64,000 nt of DNA from JAFAGX01 sp035623335 (GTDB lineage: Bacteria; Acidobacteriota; Terriglobia; Terriglobales; Acidobacteriaceae), in NCBI GenBank assembly GCA_035623335.1, contig DASPTQ010000124.1:1-64000 (forward strand), in the 5' to 3' direction. How positions within the stretch are numbered: position 1 is the first letter of the stretch; each line of letters opens with the position of its first letter. The notes under the pieces are model-generated. The model saw only the letters and a program-made list of their open reading frames with translations, searched no databases and was not told the DNA's origin. Positions 8,993 through 17,286 of the stretch are shown here, one piece after another. Position numbers and translations under genes: made by a program.

Positions 8993-11602
8993 ATGCTCTC
9001 CGATTCCACGATTCTTCAGAAAATTGCCCGCCAGCCGAAGCGCAGCGCGGGATACAAACAGCTGGTTCGGGAACTCGGTCTCGACAGCGCCGCCCGCCGC
9101 CAGCTTTCCGAACGGCTGGAAAAGCTGGTGGAGAGCGGACAGCTTCAGCAGCTCGATTCCGATCGTTACGCAATTCCCCACACTTCGGCCGGCAAGAACA
9201 TGGTTGTCGGACGCCTGAGCATGCATCGCGATGGCTATGGCTTTGTGATCCCTGATTCGAGCTCCCTCGACCCAACTCTGAAGGCAAGCTTGTCGGGCGA
9301 TATTTTCATCTCGCCGCCGGCGATTGGCTCGGCCATGCATGGCGACCGCGTGCGGGTTGAAATTCGTACGATTCGCCCGGATGGCCGGGCGGAAGGGCGA
9401 ATCGTAGCCCCCCTCGAGCGCGCCCATCCGACCGTGGTCGGGATCTTTCATTCCCTCCATCGGCGCAACTACGTGACCCCCATCGACGAGCGCCTCAAGC
9501 AGGAAATTACCATTCCGCCCGGGATGGAATACCCACCGGAGGAGACGACCGCTTTCCGATCAGCGATGGCTCGCGGCAGGGAAGCCGCCAGGTCCAAGGG
9601 GCCGAGGCGGGAAGCGCAGCGACACGACCGTCACCGCGTCTTGGGCCAGGAGGCCGCTCCCCGGACCGAGTGGCGGAATCTGGAAAATGTAGTGGTCGAC
9701 GTCGAGATCACCGACTGGCCAAGCGCCACCCAGAATCCGCGGGGGCGAGTGGTTGAGATTCTTGGCTACTTGGAGGACTTCGGGGTCGATGTTGAAATCA
9801 TCATCCGCAAGTTTCATCTGCCGCATCGCTTCCCTGCGCCGGTGCTCGGAGAGGCGGAAGCGACAGAAGCGATCATCTCGGCACGCGAGCTTGAGAAACG
9901 GCGCGATTTCCGCCATCTCCCGATCGTCACCATCGATGGCGAGAGCGCCCGAGACTTTGACGATGCGGTCACGGTCCGCACCCTCGAAAACGGCAACTTT
10001 GAATTGCAGGTGCATATCGCCGATGTCGCCCATTATGTGAGGCCAGGCTCGGCTTTGGATCAGGAAGCGCGGCTGCGGGGCACGAGTGTGTATTTCCCCG
10101 ACCGTGCGGTTCCCATGCTCCCCCTGGAACTCTCGACCGACATCTGCAGTTTGCGCCCGCAAGTGGATCGACTGGTGCTCTCGGCGGTCATGGAGATTGA
10201 CCACCGCGGTGAGGTTCTGAGCTCGACCTTGTCGGAAGGCGTGATTCGTTCGCTCGAACGAATGACCTACACCGACGTGAATGCCATCCTGGAGGGAGAT
10301 GCTAGCGCACGGCGACGCTACGCCAAGCTGGTCGAAACCTTCGAGAGAATGAGGGATTTGGCGCTCATCCTCAACCGCAAGCGCGAGCGCCGTGGTTCGA
10401 TTGACTTCGACTTGCCGGAACCGGTCATCGAGTTCAATGAATTTGGGCTCATGAAAAGCATCATCCGTTCCGAGCGCAACCTGGCGCATCGCATCATCGA
10501 AGAGTTCATGCTGGCGGCCAATGAGTCCGTGGCCAGCTATCTCGAGTCGAAGTGCGTGGCCTCCCTCTACCGCGTTCACGAGAAACCGGACGCCAAGCGG
10601 GTCTATGAATTCGAAATGCTGGCAGCCACCTTTGGCTACTCCCTGGGAGTCGGCGCGCTGCCCATCGAGCGCATCTCGCTCAAGACCGATCGTCGCGCCA
10701 GCTATGGCACCGGCAAGCGCCCGCGGCAGCTTGAGATTCCGAAAGAAGTCCACATCACGCCCCGCATGTACCAAAAGTTGACCACGAAAATCGCCGGCAA
10801 GCCGGAAGAAAGAATCCTTTCCTATCTGATGTTGCGCTCCTTGAAGCAAGCCAGGTATTCGGAAGACAATCTCGGACACTTCGCCTTGGCGGCCCCCACC
10901 TACACCCACTTCACCTCCCCGATCCGGCGCTATCCCGATTTGATCGTGCACAGAATCTTGAAAGACGTGCTCGAGGAATCCGCCGAAGTGCAGGAAGGCT
11001 CGGTGCGAATCGGTGTCCTCGGACCGGGCTTTCGAGTCGGGACAGGGCATTGCCCGGAACGCCCCGAAGACGGCGCCGAGCAGCTCGCGCACGATGAACC
11101 GAGGCCGCCGGCACGCCCCATGGATCCGCCATCGCCCTGGTCCAAACGCCGCGACCGTGGCGCCCAGCGGGAGGCGCTGCGACCCTTGTCGGGCCCGATC
11201 TCGCTCGAGGAATTGCACGAAATTGCAGAGGAATCGAGCCAAGCCGAGCGCCGGGCCGACGAAGCCGAACGCGAACTCATCGAATGGAAGAAGCTAAAAT
11301 TCATGCAGGAGCGTATCGGAGAAGAGTTCGATGGCCTCATCACGAGCGTGACCAAGTTCGGCTTTTTTGTCGAGCTGACCGATCTCTTTGTGGAAGGCCT
11401 GGTGCCGCTCGCCTCGCTCACCGACGATCGCTACACCTATCATGAGAATACGCGCGAGATCATGGGTCAGCGCACGGGGAAACGGTATCGGCTGGGGCAG
11501 CAGACACGGGTGCTGGTGGATCGCCTCGACCCGGTGGAGAAGAAGATCCAATTTGCCGTTCTCGACGACCAGGATCGAGGCCGGAGGCCAAGACGGAAAT
11601 GA
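8993..11602 (+). CDS. rnr: ribonuclease R, with two family-atypical insertions
   Basis: Processive 3'-5' exoribonuclease of the RNase II/R family. The 869 residues comprise a winged-helix N-terminus (about 1-60), cold-shock OB folds (about 65-300), the RNB catalytic domain and a C-terminal S1 domain (about 785-860, GLITSVTKFGFFVEL). The metal-binding Asp quartet is intact in IDGESARDFDDAV, and the RYPDLIVHR and ERRADEAERE blocks are present. Two hydrophilic inserts stand out: about 45 residues near 180-225 (Arg-rich) inside the OB region, and about 75 residues near 665-740 between the last two RNB blocks (Pro/Arg rich). ATG at 8993 is chosen as the first start. Confidence 0.93.
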   Translation: MLSDSTILQKIARQPKRSAGYKQLVRELGLDSAARRQLSERLEKLVESGQLQQLDSDRYAIPHTSAGKNMVVGRLSMHRDGYGFVIPDSSSLDPTLKASLSGDIFISPPAIGSAMHGDRVRVEIRTIRPDGRAEGRIVAPLERAHPTVVGIFHSLHRRNYVTPIDERLKQEITIPPGMEYPPEETTAFRSAMARGREAARSKGPRREAQRHDRHRVLGQEAAPRTEWRNLENVVVDVEITDWPSATQNPRGRVVEILGYLEDFGVDVEIIIRKFHLPHRFPAPVLGEAEATEAIISARELEKRRDFRHLPIVTIDGESARDFDDAVTVRTLENGNFELQVHIADVAHYVRPGSALDQEARLRGTSVYFPDRAVPMLPLELSTDICSLRPQVDRLVLSAVMEIDHRGEVLSSTLSEGVIRSLERMTYTDVNAILEGDASARRRYAKLVETFERMRDLALILNRKRERRGSIDFDLPEPVIEFNEFGLMKSIIRSERNLAHRIIEEFMLAANESVASYLESKCVASLYRVHEKPDAKRVYEFEMLAATFGYSLGVGALPIERISLKTDRRASYGTGKRPRQLEIPKEVHITPRMYQKLTTKIAGKPEERILSYLMLRSLKQARYSEDNLGHFALAAPTYTHFTSPIRRYPDLIVHRILKDVLEESAEVQEGSVRIGVLGPGFRVGTGHCPERPEDGAEQLAHDEPRPPARPMDPPSPWSKRRDRGAQREALRPLSGPISLEELHEIAEESSQAERRADEAERELIEWKKLKFMQERIGEEFDGLITSVTKFGFFVELTDLFVEGLVPLASLTDDRYTYHENTREIMGQRTGKRYRLGQQTRVLVDRLDPVEKKIQFAVLDDQDRGRRPRRK

Positions 11603-11692
11603 CAAGGAGGAAAAGATTGATTCCTTCTCCTGGTGTAAAATTTGTCAGTGAACCCCATCGCCGCTGCCGGTGGGCGCGGCGGGCTTTCCTGT

Positions 11693-11769
11693 CGGGACGT
11701 GGCTCAGCCTGGTAGAGCACTCGCTTGGGGTGCGAGGGGTCGGCAGTTCAAATCTGCCCGTCCCGACCA
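11693..11769 (+). tRNA. tRNA-Pro (anticodon GGG)
   Basis: A complete 77-base cloverleaf can be drawn by hand. The acceptor stem is CGGGACG (11693-11699) with CGTCCCG (11759-11765). The D arm is GCTC/GAGC. The anticodon stem is CTCGC/GCGAG with a seven-base loop TTGGGGT that places GGG at 11727-11729. The T arm is GGCAG/CTGCC with loop TTCAAAT. The discriminator base A is followed by an encoded CCA. GGG reads CCC (and CCU) proline codons. It stands alone between RNase R and the decayed accessory region. Confidence 0.96.
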
Positions 11770-11812
11770 TTCTTCATTCTTGGCCCGCTGTGCAATCCTG
11801 TCGAATGGTTTT

Positions 11813-11920
11813 CTAAACTGACCGGCGATCGAGCCGTCGCTGTAGTCCCAGCCATACCCTATCCGGGGTGAGGAACCCGCCCGTGCGCGCGAACAGTTCC
11901 AGGATGTCACGCTTGGACAT
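11813..11920 (-). pseudogene. remnant of a small winged-helix-like protein (35 codons)
   Basis: A 35-codon frame starting at the ATG complement 11918-11920 reads MSKRDILELFARTGGFLTPD... and stops after LDRRSV. The sequence looks like the first helix-turn of a short DNA-binding or PadR-like acidobacterial protein that would normally continue. It starts inside the last codons of the TonB-receptor remnant at 11907-12395, which suggests two broken genes joined by a deletion. The family memory is weak, and this may simply be chance coding. Confidence 0.3.
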
Positions 11921-12395
11921 TTGCCAGGATGGATTTCACGTGATCGCGGGGAGTAGTGCCGTTGATCTGCCCAGCCGTGCCAGTCAATTCTCCATTCAGA
12001 GCATTGCCAGGCAAGTCAAAGTTTGCAAAATTGAACAAGTTGTAGACGCCGGCGCTGGGTCGCAGGACGATGTTCTCCCGTATCTTGTACGACTGTACGA
12101 CCCGGAGATTCTCAGGTCGAGGGCGCGCAGCCAGGCTAGGTTCTAAGGGAGCGATGGCACACAAAGAATTAAAGGGCTGGTTGCTGGGATTGTTGTAGCA
12201 CAACGAATCGCCCACTCCGAGTTGACGTGCTGTAATCAATCCGTTCTGAACCAAAACCTGTCCTGCAGGGGTCAACTGAAGAGCAACAGAACATCCGATT
12301 GCATCTCTACCCGCCCTCGTTCCACGCGAGCCCAGGGGCAACGTCGCTGAAATTCCATTCGTAAGCCGGAATCTGGCCGACGAACGTACATCCGC
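11907..12395 (-). pseudogene. C-terminal remnant of a TonB-dependent receptor
   Basis: An in-frame block of about 160 residues carries the recognisable end region of Oar-like TonB-dependent receptors: LTPAGQVLVQNGLITARQLG, then the barrel strand pair SAGVYNLFNFANFDLPGN and the GTAGQINGTT turn. The frame is closed by TAG at 12396-12398, so plug and most of the barrel are missing. The usual last strand ending in an aromatic residue is missing as well; the reading ends in ILANVQA. It is therefore a fragment truncated at both ends. It is unlike the full receptor at 17287-20919 in this part, so it is not a recent copy of that gene. Confidence 0.7.
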
Positions 12396-12484
12396 CTAAT
12401 TCCATTCGACTCAGTGGAAATGACAAAGAGGACAACTGTCAATGATACTAGGGCCATTCGCAGCCGTGAGGCTCAGATTTCGGA

Positions 12485-12500
12485 ATCCGGTTAACCGGAT
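12485..12500. repeat. 16-base perfect palindrome
   Basis: ATCCGGTTAACCGGAT is its own reverse complement. It lies in the gap of about 170 bases between the receptor remnant and the arylsulfotransferase stop at 12564. It could be a dimeric regulator site left from a lost gene, or chance. Nothing else is recognisable in 12396-12563. Confidence 0.4.
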
Positions 12501-12563
12501 GTTGATCTCGGCGCAAACCTGCGCAAATGAAATCAACCTCTTCCGAGCAGGCAGTCGCTGGCC

Positions 12564-14120
12564 TTACTTCCAGGACACATCGGGATAAAGACTGGGTATG
12601 CGATACGCCCGATAGGCATGTCCTCCTTGTATGTCCATCTGCCAAACCGTCTGCGGCATCTTTGACTGAGTAACCTCAAGCACGCGAGACCCTACATCTT
12701 CTGGAAAAGGTGCCGACATGTCGAATTCGACGTTTCGATTGGCCAACTGGTTGATACTTCCGCCCCAAAACGAAAAATGTCCCGGGGTGTCTTGCCATAC
12801 CACGGTGGCCATCTTGCTGCTCTCCTCGATGTGGAAGATTGTGGCACGACTGTAGCAGGCTGGTCCCGGAGACCCGCACTCGGCCCCGCTGTCATCCAGT
12901 ATGCGTAGGTTTCCGTTGTCGAAAATTGCCATGGTCAGTGCCGAGCCGTCCGACCCTATCAAAGATGGGAAGTGTTGCGCGTAAAACCACTGCTTCGGGT
13001 CCCCGCCGGTCAGAGTGAAGTCTCCACCTTCTCCCAGCCGCCACAAGACGTCTCCCGAGCCGCTCCCATCTCGGTAGTCTATCTTCAAGATCCAACTTTG
13101 ATTGCGCATGGAAATCAGCAGGTTGCTGTCCTTAGGCGTATAGACGACGGCATTACTGTGAGTCCAATCTGGCAATCCCATCAGATGACGCTTAACATCG
13201 AGATGATCGAACGCAGACCAAAACCAGACCGGGTTCCAGTCCTGGTCCAAATCTACTAGCACATCCCCAATCACCGGGGTGGTACCTGGATATTCTGGGA
13301 GATCGTCAAAGTCCTGGGCCACGTTCCCTAGCACAATCAGATGTCCGTTGCTGAGCGGCAGGACGTCATGATGGAAAAACAATCCCTTGACGGGGTGGCC
13401 GGCATCTTGCAGTTTCTGCTGGAGCCCAGGAGCATCCATCTGCCGGATGGTACGGCCTGCCAAGTCAATTTCGCGCAGACGAGTTGTCCCGCTTCGACCG
13501 CCCTGTATGTTGACGATGAAATGACCGCTGGGCATAAGCTTGATGGGGATGGGCAAGTTCTCTTGGTCCGCCCCCACGTCGTAATACCAGATCGGGTGGC
13601 CATCACGGTCGGCGACAACTGCTTGCATCATGTGGACGCCGGGCTCGGTCAGGTTGATCAGCTCCACGCCGGGATTCTCGGTAGCGGCCAGCGCGGAGGT
13701 GCCGGGCCTGGTCACAATCAGAGACGGGAACGTCGTTGATGGAAGCGGCCCCGTGACAAATACGCGGTCTTGATCGAACCAGTGGCGGGCACCAGAGACC
13801 AGTTCGGCTCGCATGTGATAGGTTGTCGAAGCCCTCATTCCTGCCACCAAGATGGCAACATCACGGCCACCGGGGGGCAGCGAGTACCACGCCGTTTGTC
13901 TCCCGTAAGAAATGTCGGTTCCAAACTCGACTCTCGCCCGTCCTCCCTTCTGGCTGGAAACGGAGTAGCTGGCAACGAGCGGGTTTCTGGTGGAGGCTAC
14001 GGCGGTAACCGGGGCATCAGACGAAGGATCGCTACTTACTGAACCACAGCCCAGCCAACAGCCGCAGACCGCAACGATTGCTGTGAGGTGAAGCGACAGC
14101 CGCCAACGTGCATCGGTCAT
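12564..14120 (-). CDS. arylsulfotransferase-family lipoprotein
   Basis: Related to bacterial arylsulfate sulfotransferase (ASST), a six-bladed beta-propeller enzyme that moves sulfate between phenols through a sulfo-histidine intermediate. The 518-residue form starts at the ATG complement 14118-14120. It has a short charged start, a hydrophobic core and the Cys-containing VCGCWLGCGS segment, indicating a lipoprotein or exported protein. ASST-like blocks are FFHHDVLPLSNGHLI, DWTHSNAVVY, ISMRNQSWILKID and YAQHFPS, which supply His and Arg residues like those of the known active site. The longer frame to 14144 adds only eight residues. No partner DsbA/DsbB-like genes are adjacent. It is divergent from the broken TPR gene. 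Confidence 0.8.
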   Translation of the reverse strand: MTDARWRLSLHLTAIVAVCGCWLGCGSVSSDPSSDAPVTAVASTRNPLVASYSVSSQKGGRARVEFGTDISYGRQTAWYSLPPGGRDVAILVAGMRASTTYHMRAELVSGARHWFDQDRVFVTGPLPSTTFPSLIVTRPGTSALAATENPGVELINLTEPGVHMMQAVVADRDGHPIWYYDVGADQENLPIPIKLMPSGHFIVNIQGGRSGTTRLREIDLAGRTIRQMDAPGLQQKLQDAGHPVKGLFFHHDVLPLSNGHLIVLGNVAQDFDDLPEYPGTTPVIGDVLVDLDQDWNPVWFWSAFDHLDVKRHLMGLPDWTHSNAVVYTPKDSNLLISMRNQSWILKIDYRDGSGSGDVLWRLGEGGDFTLTGGDPKQWFYAQHFPSLIGSDGSALTMAIFDNGNLRILDDSGAECGSPGPACYSRATIFHIEESSKMATVVWQDTPGHFSFWGGSINQLANRNVEFDMSAPFPEDVGSRVLEVTQSKMPQTVWQMDIQGGHAYRAYRIPSLYPDVSWK

Positions 14121-14171
14121 CTCTGGTCTAGGACCTCCGCTCACAAAAAATGCTGCTGATCAAGAAAGTCG

Positions 14172-15671
14172 ATGCTTGAGATGTCCATGGCCGCAATTGG
14201 TGTCAACTTCATGAAGGAGGCTCCGATCACCCCCACACGCCGCCTCGAGGGCTGGGCATTCGGGCCGGCATCCGCAGGAGGAGTTCGCGAATTCAAGTCC
14301 CTCGCTGTTCTGCCTCTGGAAAATCTCACCGGAGATTCGTCCCAAGAATACTTTGTCGATGGCATGACCGATGCCTTGATCACGAACCTGACCAAACTGG
14401 GCTCGCTGCGTGTGATCTCCCGTGCCTCGGCGATGCACTACAAGGGAACCCACAAGACCGTGCCCGAAATTGCGCGGGAGCTTAACGTCGGTGCCGTGGT
14501 TGTGGGATCCGTGGCCCGCTCCGGAGACCGGGTTCGCATCAGCGCCCAGCTGGCCGATGCCGCGAGCGGAGAGAATCTTTGGGCGCGCGATTACGAGCGC
14601 AATTTGCAGGACGTTCTTGAGCTGCAAAATGAGCTGGCGGCGGCAGTTACAGAGGAGGTGGCAGGCAGATTGACGCCGCAACAGCAATCCCGGCTGGCCG
14701 AGTTGCGGCCGGTGAACCCGCAAGCTTATGAAGACTATCTTCGCGGACGTTATTTCGAAGCGAATTTTCGCACCGAGGAAGGTCTCAAGAAAGCGGAGGA
14801 GTACCTCACTCGAGCCATTCAAGAAGACCCTAACTATGCCCCCCGTATATTGTCCTATCCACGGTGTATCTGAGGGCCGGCTGGTCGGATGTTGACTGGA
14901 TGAACCCGCGGGAAGCGGGTCCGAAAGCCGTCGCGGCCGCCAAGAAAGCAGTGGAGCTGGACGGCAGCCTCGCCGAGGCTCACCTGGCCCTTGCTGATGC
15001 GAAAAGTCTCTATGAAAGGAAAGGCCGCCGATGATGCGGCAAGGAAAGAAGTCGAACAGGCCTTCCAACTCAGCCCGAACGACGTCAATGTCCTTCTTGC
15101 CCGTGCCGAGTTGCTCAATGATCAGGAGCTAGCCTGCAGGTATGCACGCACCGCGCACCAGCTGGACCCGTTGAATCTGGACGGAATCAACCACTTCGTG
15201 GATTGCCTGGTGAGCGAGCAGAAGTACGACGAGGCGATTGCCGAAATGCGCAAAGCCGTCGAGTTATACCCCAGAAATCCGGGCCTTCATGACTTGCTGT
15301 CCGGGTTTTACCAGCGGCGAGGCCGTTACCCGGAAGCCATTGCGGAGATAGAACAATACCGGACTTTAGGCGGGCTTTGCCCCGAGCAAGCGCTGATTCA
15401 TGCCTTGGCGGGCGCTGGGCGCCGACAAGAAGCGGAAAGAAGATTGAACAAACTGCGGAACGGGCCGGACTGGGACGATTGGTGCGGCGCGATAGCTTAC
15501 GTTGGCTTGGGGCGATACGATGAGGCCATCCGCGCACTCGAGAGGGGCACTGCCAAGGGCGGCGGCGACCCTGACGGCATAAGAGCAATTGGGGGACGAT
15601 GGGAGTTCGAACCACTCAGGTCCGATCCCCGCTTCCAGGAGCTTCTCAAGCGCGGCGAAGAACCATACTGA
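14172..15671 (+). pseudogene. frameshifted TPR protein of the FlgO/adenylate-cyclase-associated type
   Basis: Three reading frames must be joined to follow one protein. The first (from 14172) begins near the usual post-membrane block SLAVLPLENLTGD and continues through LWARDYERNLQDVLELQ into the first TPRs, ending at DPNYAP. There a run of six C at 14840-14845 needs a seventh to continue with YIVLSTVYLRAGW. A second shift lies at about 15010-15040, after ALADAKSLYERK, and the rest continues as ADDAARKEVEQAF to the stop at 15669-15671. The usual N-terminal winged-helix or kinase domain is absent. Two shifts plus an N-terminal loss argue for a decayed gene rather than one sequencing error. Confidence 0.75.
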
Positions 15672-15932
15672 AGGCGGGCTTGCTCGTACCATCGAACGGC
15701 ATCACCTTCCACGGGCTCGTTCACTCCCACCGGCGGCATGGAGACTTGGCGTGCAGAGCACACAGCCGCTCACCTGGGCGACCGCGACCGGTGCATGGCC
15801 GTGCTCGAGAAATCGTACCGGGATCGGGAACTCATGCTTGCCGTGTGGATCAAGTCAGATCCGGAGTTCGATAACGTTCGCTCAGATCCGCGCTATCCAA
15901 CGTTGCTCAAGCAGATCGGTTACCCGCAGTAA
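15672..15932 (+). pseudogene. C-terminal tail of a second TPR-protein copy
   Basis: After the stop at 15671 the same frame becomes coding-like again from about 15738. It reads AAHLGDRDRCMAVLEKSYRDRE... and finishes with SDPEFDNVRSDPRYPTLLKQIGYPQ. This is the standard ending of acidobacterial TPR/cyclase-like proteins and parallels the ending of the preceding frame (RSDPRFQELLKRGEEPY). The two consecutive endings suggest two tandem paralogues of which only the tail of the second remains. Confidence 0.6.
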
Positions 15933-15964
15933 ACGATCGTTTCCCCTCTTTTGAGCCTATTGAG

Positions 15965-17191
15965 TCACTTGCTCGTCGGAGACGCGAGGGTTTTCACGAG
16001 CCAGGGAACGATCACTTCGCGAAAAATGCGGGGATCGGGCCAGACCCCGACCTGCCGTCCCAGGTGACCGCCGGACGGGTTGATCCAGGCTTCTTTCGGT
16101 GTGTCTCCTTGGCTGAGCAGTAGGTACTCATCCGCGATGGGCACCTGCGTGTCGCGCACGCCTGCCAGGATGAGCATGGGCGCCATCGGCTTGCCTAGAA
16201 GACCCTGATACACCAGCGACATCTTGGGCAAATAATCGCCCATCTCGTCGAGCGAGTGAACACCTTCGAAAATGTTCATCAGCGCCGGTACCTGATCGAA
16301 GAGGTATTCCCGATTGCCTAAGAGCGAATTCATCAGGAAATCTTTCTGAAAGAATCTGTCGACCGGAGGCGACTGAGCGCTTGCCCCGCGCAGGCGGGCA
16401 CGCTCCACGATCGCCATCTTTGTGGCCCAATACGCGCCCCAACTCACGCCGTGTATGGCAAGACGGTTCTTGTCAATCTCCGGCCGCGACTGCGCGTAGT
16501 CGAGCACCTTCGAGAGCATGCGTTCGGAGGTTTCGCTGACCTTGATCGGTGCCTGACCGGTACCGGGACCGTCTACGGCGAGAAATCCGATACCGGAGGG
16601 AAGAATCGCGGCGAAGCTCTCCGCCAGATCCTCCTTGCGGCTGTCGAGGCCGTTCACGGCAACCACCAGGGGAACCGGACCCGGGGAATTTTTCGGCAGG
16701 CGCAGATAGCCGATGATCTGTTTCGCTTCGAAGGGAATGTGCACCACTTCGAGCGGGGGATCGAAGAAGCGCGCGTGCGCCAGAAAGGCGGCGATCGCCT
16801 TCTCATAGGAACGCTGCTTACCGGGCGATGCGGGAAAGGGCCAGCGGCCGAAGGAATAGAGCCGCCATGCCCGAATATAGTCGGCGTTGGCCCGGGCGGG
16901 ATCGGTCTTCTCGAGCGATTGCGCTTCGTTCGAGTAACGATCGCCGACGCGCATGAAGGCCGCCGCCCACTCGTCTTTATCCGCGCTATGAATGTCGGCG
17001 AAGGCTTCCCTCACATCGGCGGGATCGAGGCCAATCAGCGGGTATTGGCCGACTTCGGCGCGACGGATGGCTTCGGTCTTAATCTCCTCAATGGTGCGTT
17101 CGCGGCGCTCCTGGGCCAACGTTCTTCCCGACAGGACGACAGTTCCCGCCACGACGAGCATGAGCAGCGTAAGTTCGGTTCCTGGCTTCAT
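15965..17191 (-). CDS. exported alpha/beta hydrolase (FrsA/dihydropseudooxynicotine-hydrolase-like)
   Basis: A 408-residue serine hydrolase with an N-terminal signal peptide (MKPGTELTLLMLVVAGTVVLSG...) and a helical N-terminal lid region of about 130 residues before the hydrolase fold, an arrangement seen in the FrsA and 2,6-dihydropseudooxynicotine hydrolase group. The nucleophile elbow is GVSWG (near residue 243), the acid is in GVRDTQVP and the His in SGGHLGR. AGGA lies about eight bases before the ATG at the complement of 17189-17191. It is downstream of and co-directional with the TonB receptor, but a terminator hairpin lies between them. Ester, amide or C-C bond cleavage cannot be told apart from sequence. 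Confidence 0.82.
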   Translation of the reverse strand: MKPGTELTLLMLVVAGTVVLSGRTLAQERRERTIEEIKTEAIRRAEVGQYPLIGLDPADVREAFADIHSADKDEWAAAFMRVGDRYSNEAQSLEKTDPARANADYIRAWRLYSFGRWPFPASPGKQRSYEKAIAAFLAHARFFDPPLEVVHIPFEAKQIIGYLRLPKNSPGPVPLVVAVNGLDSRKEDLAESFAAILPSGIGFLAVDGPGTGQAPIKVSETSERMLSKVLDYAQSRPEIDKNRLAIHGVSWGAYWATKMAIVERARLRGASAQSPPVDRFFQKDFLMNSLLGNREYLFDQVPALMNIFEGVHSLDEMGDYLPKMSLVYQGLLGKPMAPMLILAGVRDTQVPIADEYLLLSQGDTPKEAWINPSGGHLGRQVGVWPDPRIFREVIVPWLVKTLASPTSK

Positions 17192-17230
17192 GATAGGTCC
17201 TGTTTCGCCCGACTCGCCTGACTCCCTAGG

Positions 17231-17265
17231 AAAAAAGAGGGCCGGACGAAATTGACCCCGGCCCC
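17231..17265 (-). terminator. intrinsic terminator behind the TonB receptor
   Basis: On the minus strand a GGGCCGG/CCGGCCC stem (17258-17264 with 17239-17245) encloses a 12-base loop. It is followed after TC by six T residues (17231-17236). This is a textbook intrinsic terminator 22 bases after the receptor stop and about 40 bases before the hydrolase start. Confidence 0.85.
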
Positions 17266-17286
17266 AAGTAGCTCCTTTGGTTTGAG

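Noticed and set aside
9560..11242. 560-codon minus-strand frame
   Set aside because: It is a shadow of RNase R; no family resemblance.
11704..11910. 68-codon minus-strand frame containing RADLNCRPLAPQAS
   Set aside because: That string is the translation of the antisense of the tRNA-Pro gene, a familiar false protein.
11693..15932. genomic island inserted at the tRNA-Pro 3' end
   Set aside because: No integrase and no repeated tRNA 3' end could be seen downstream, so it is mentioned only as a hypothesis.
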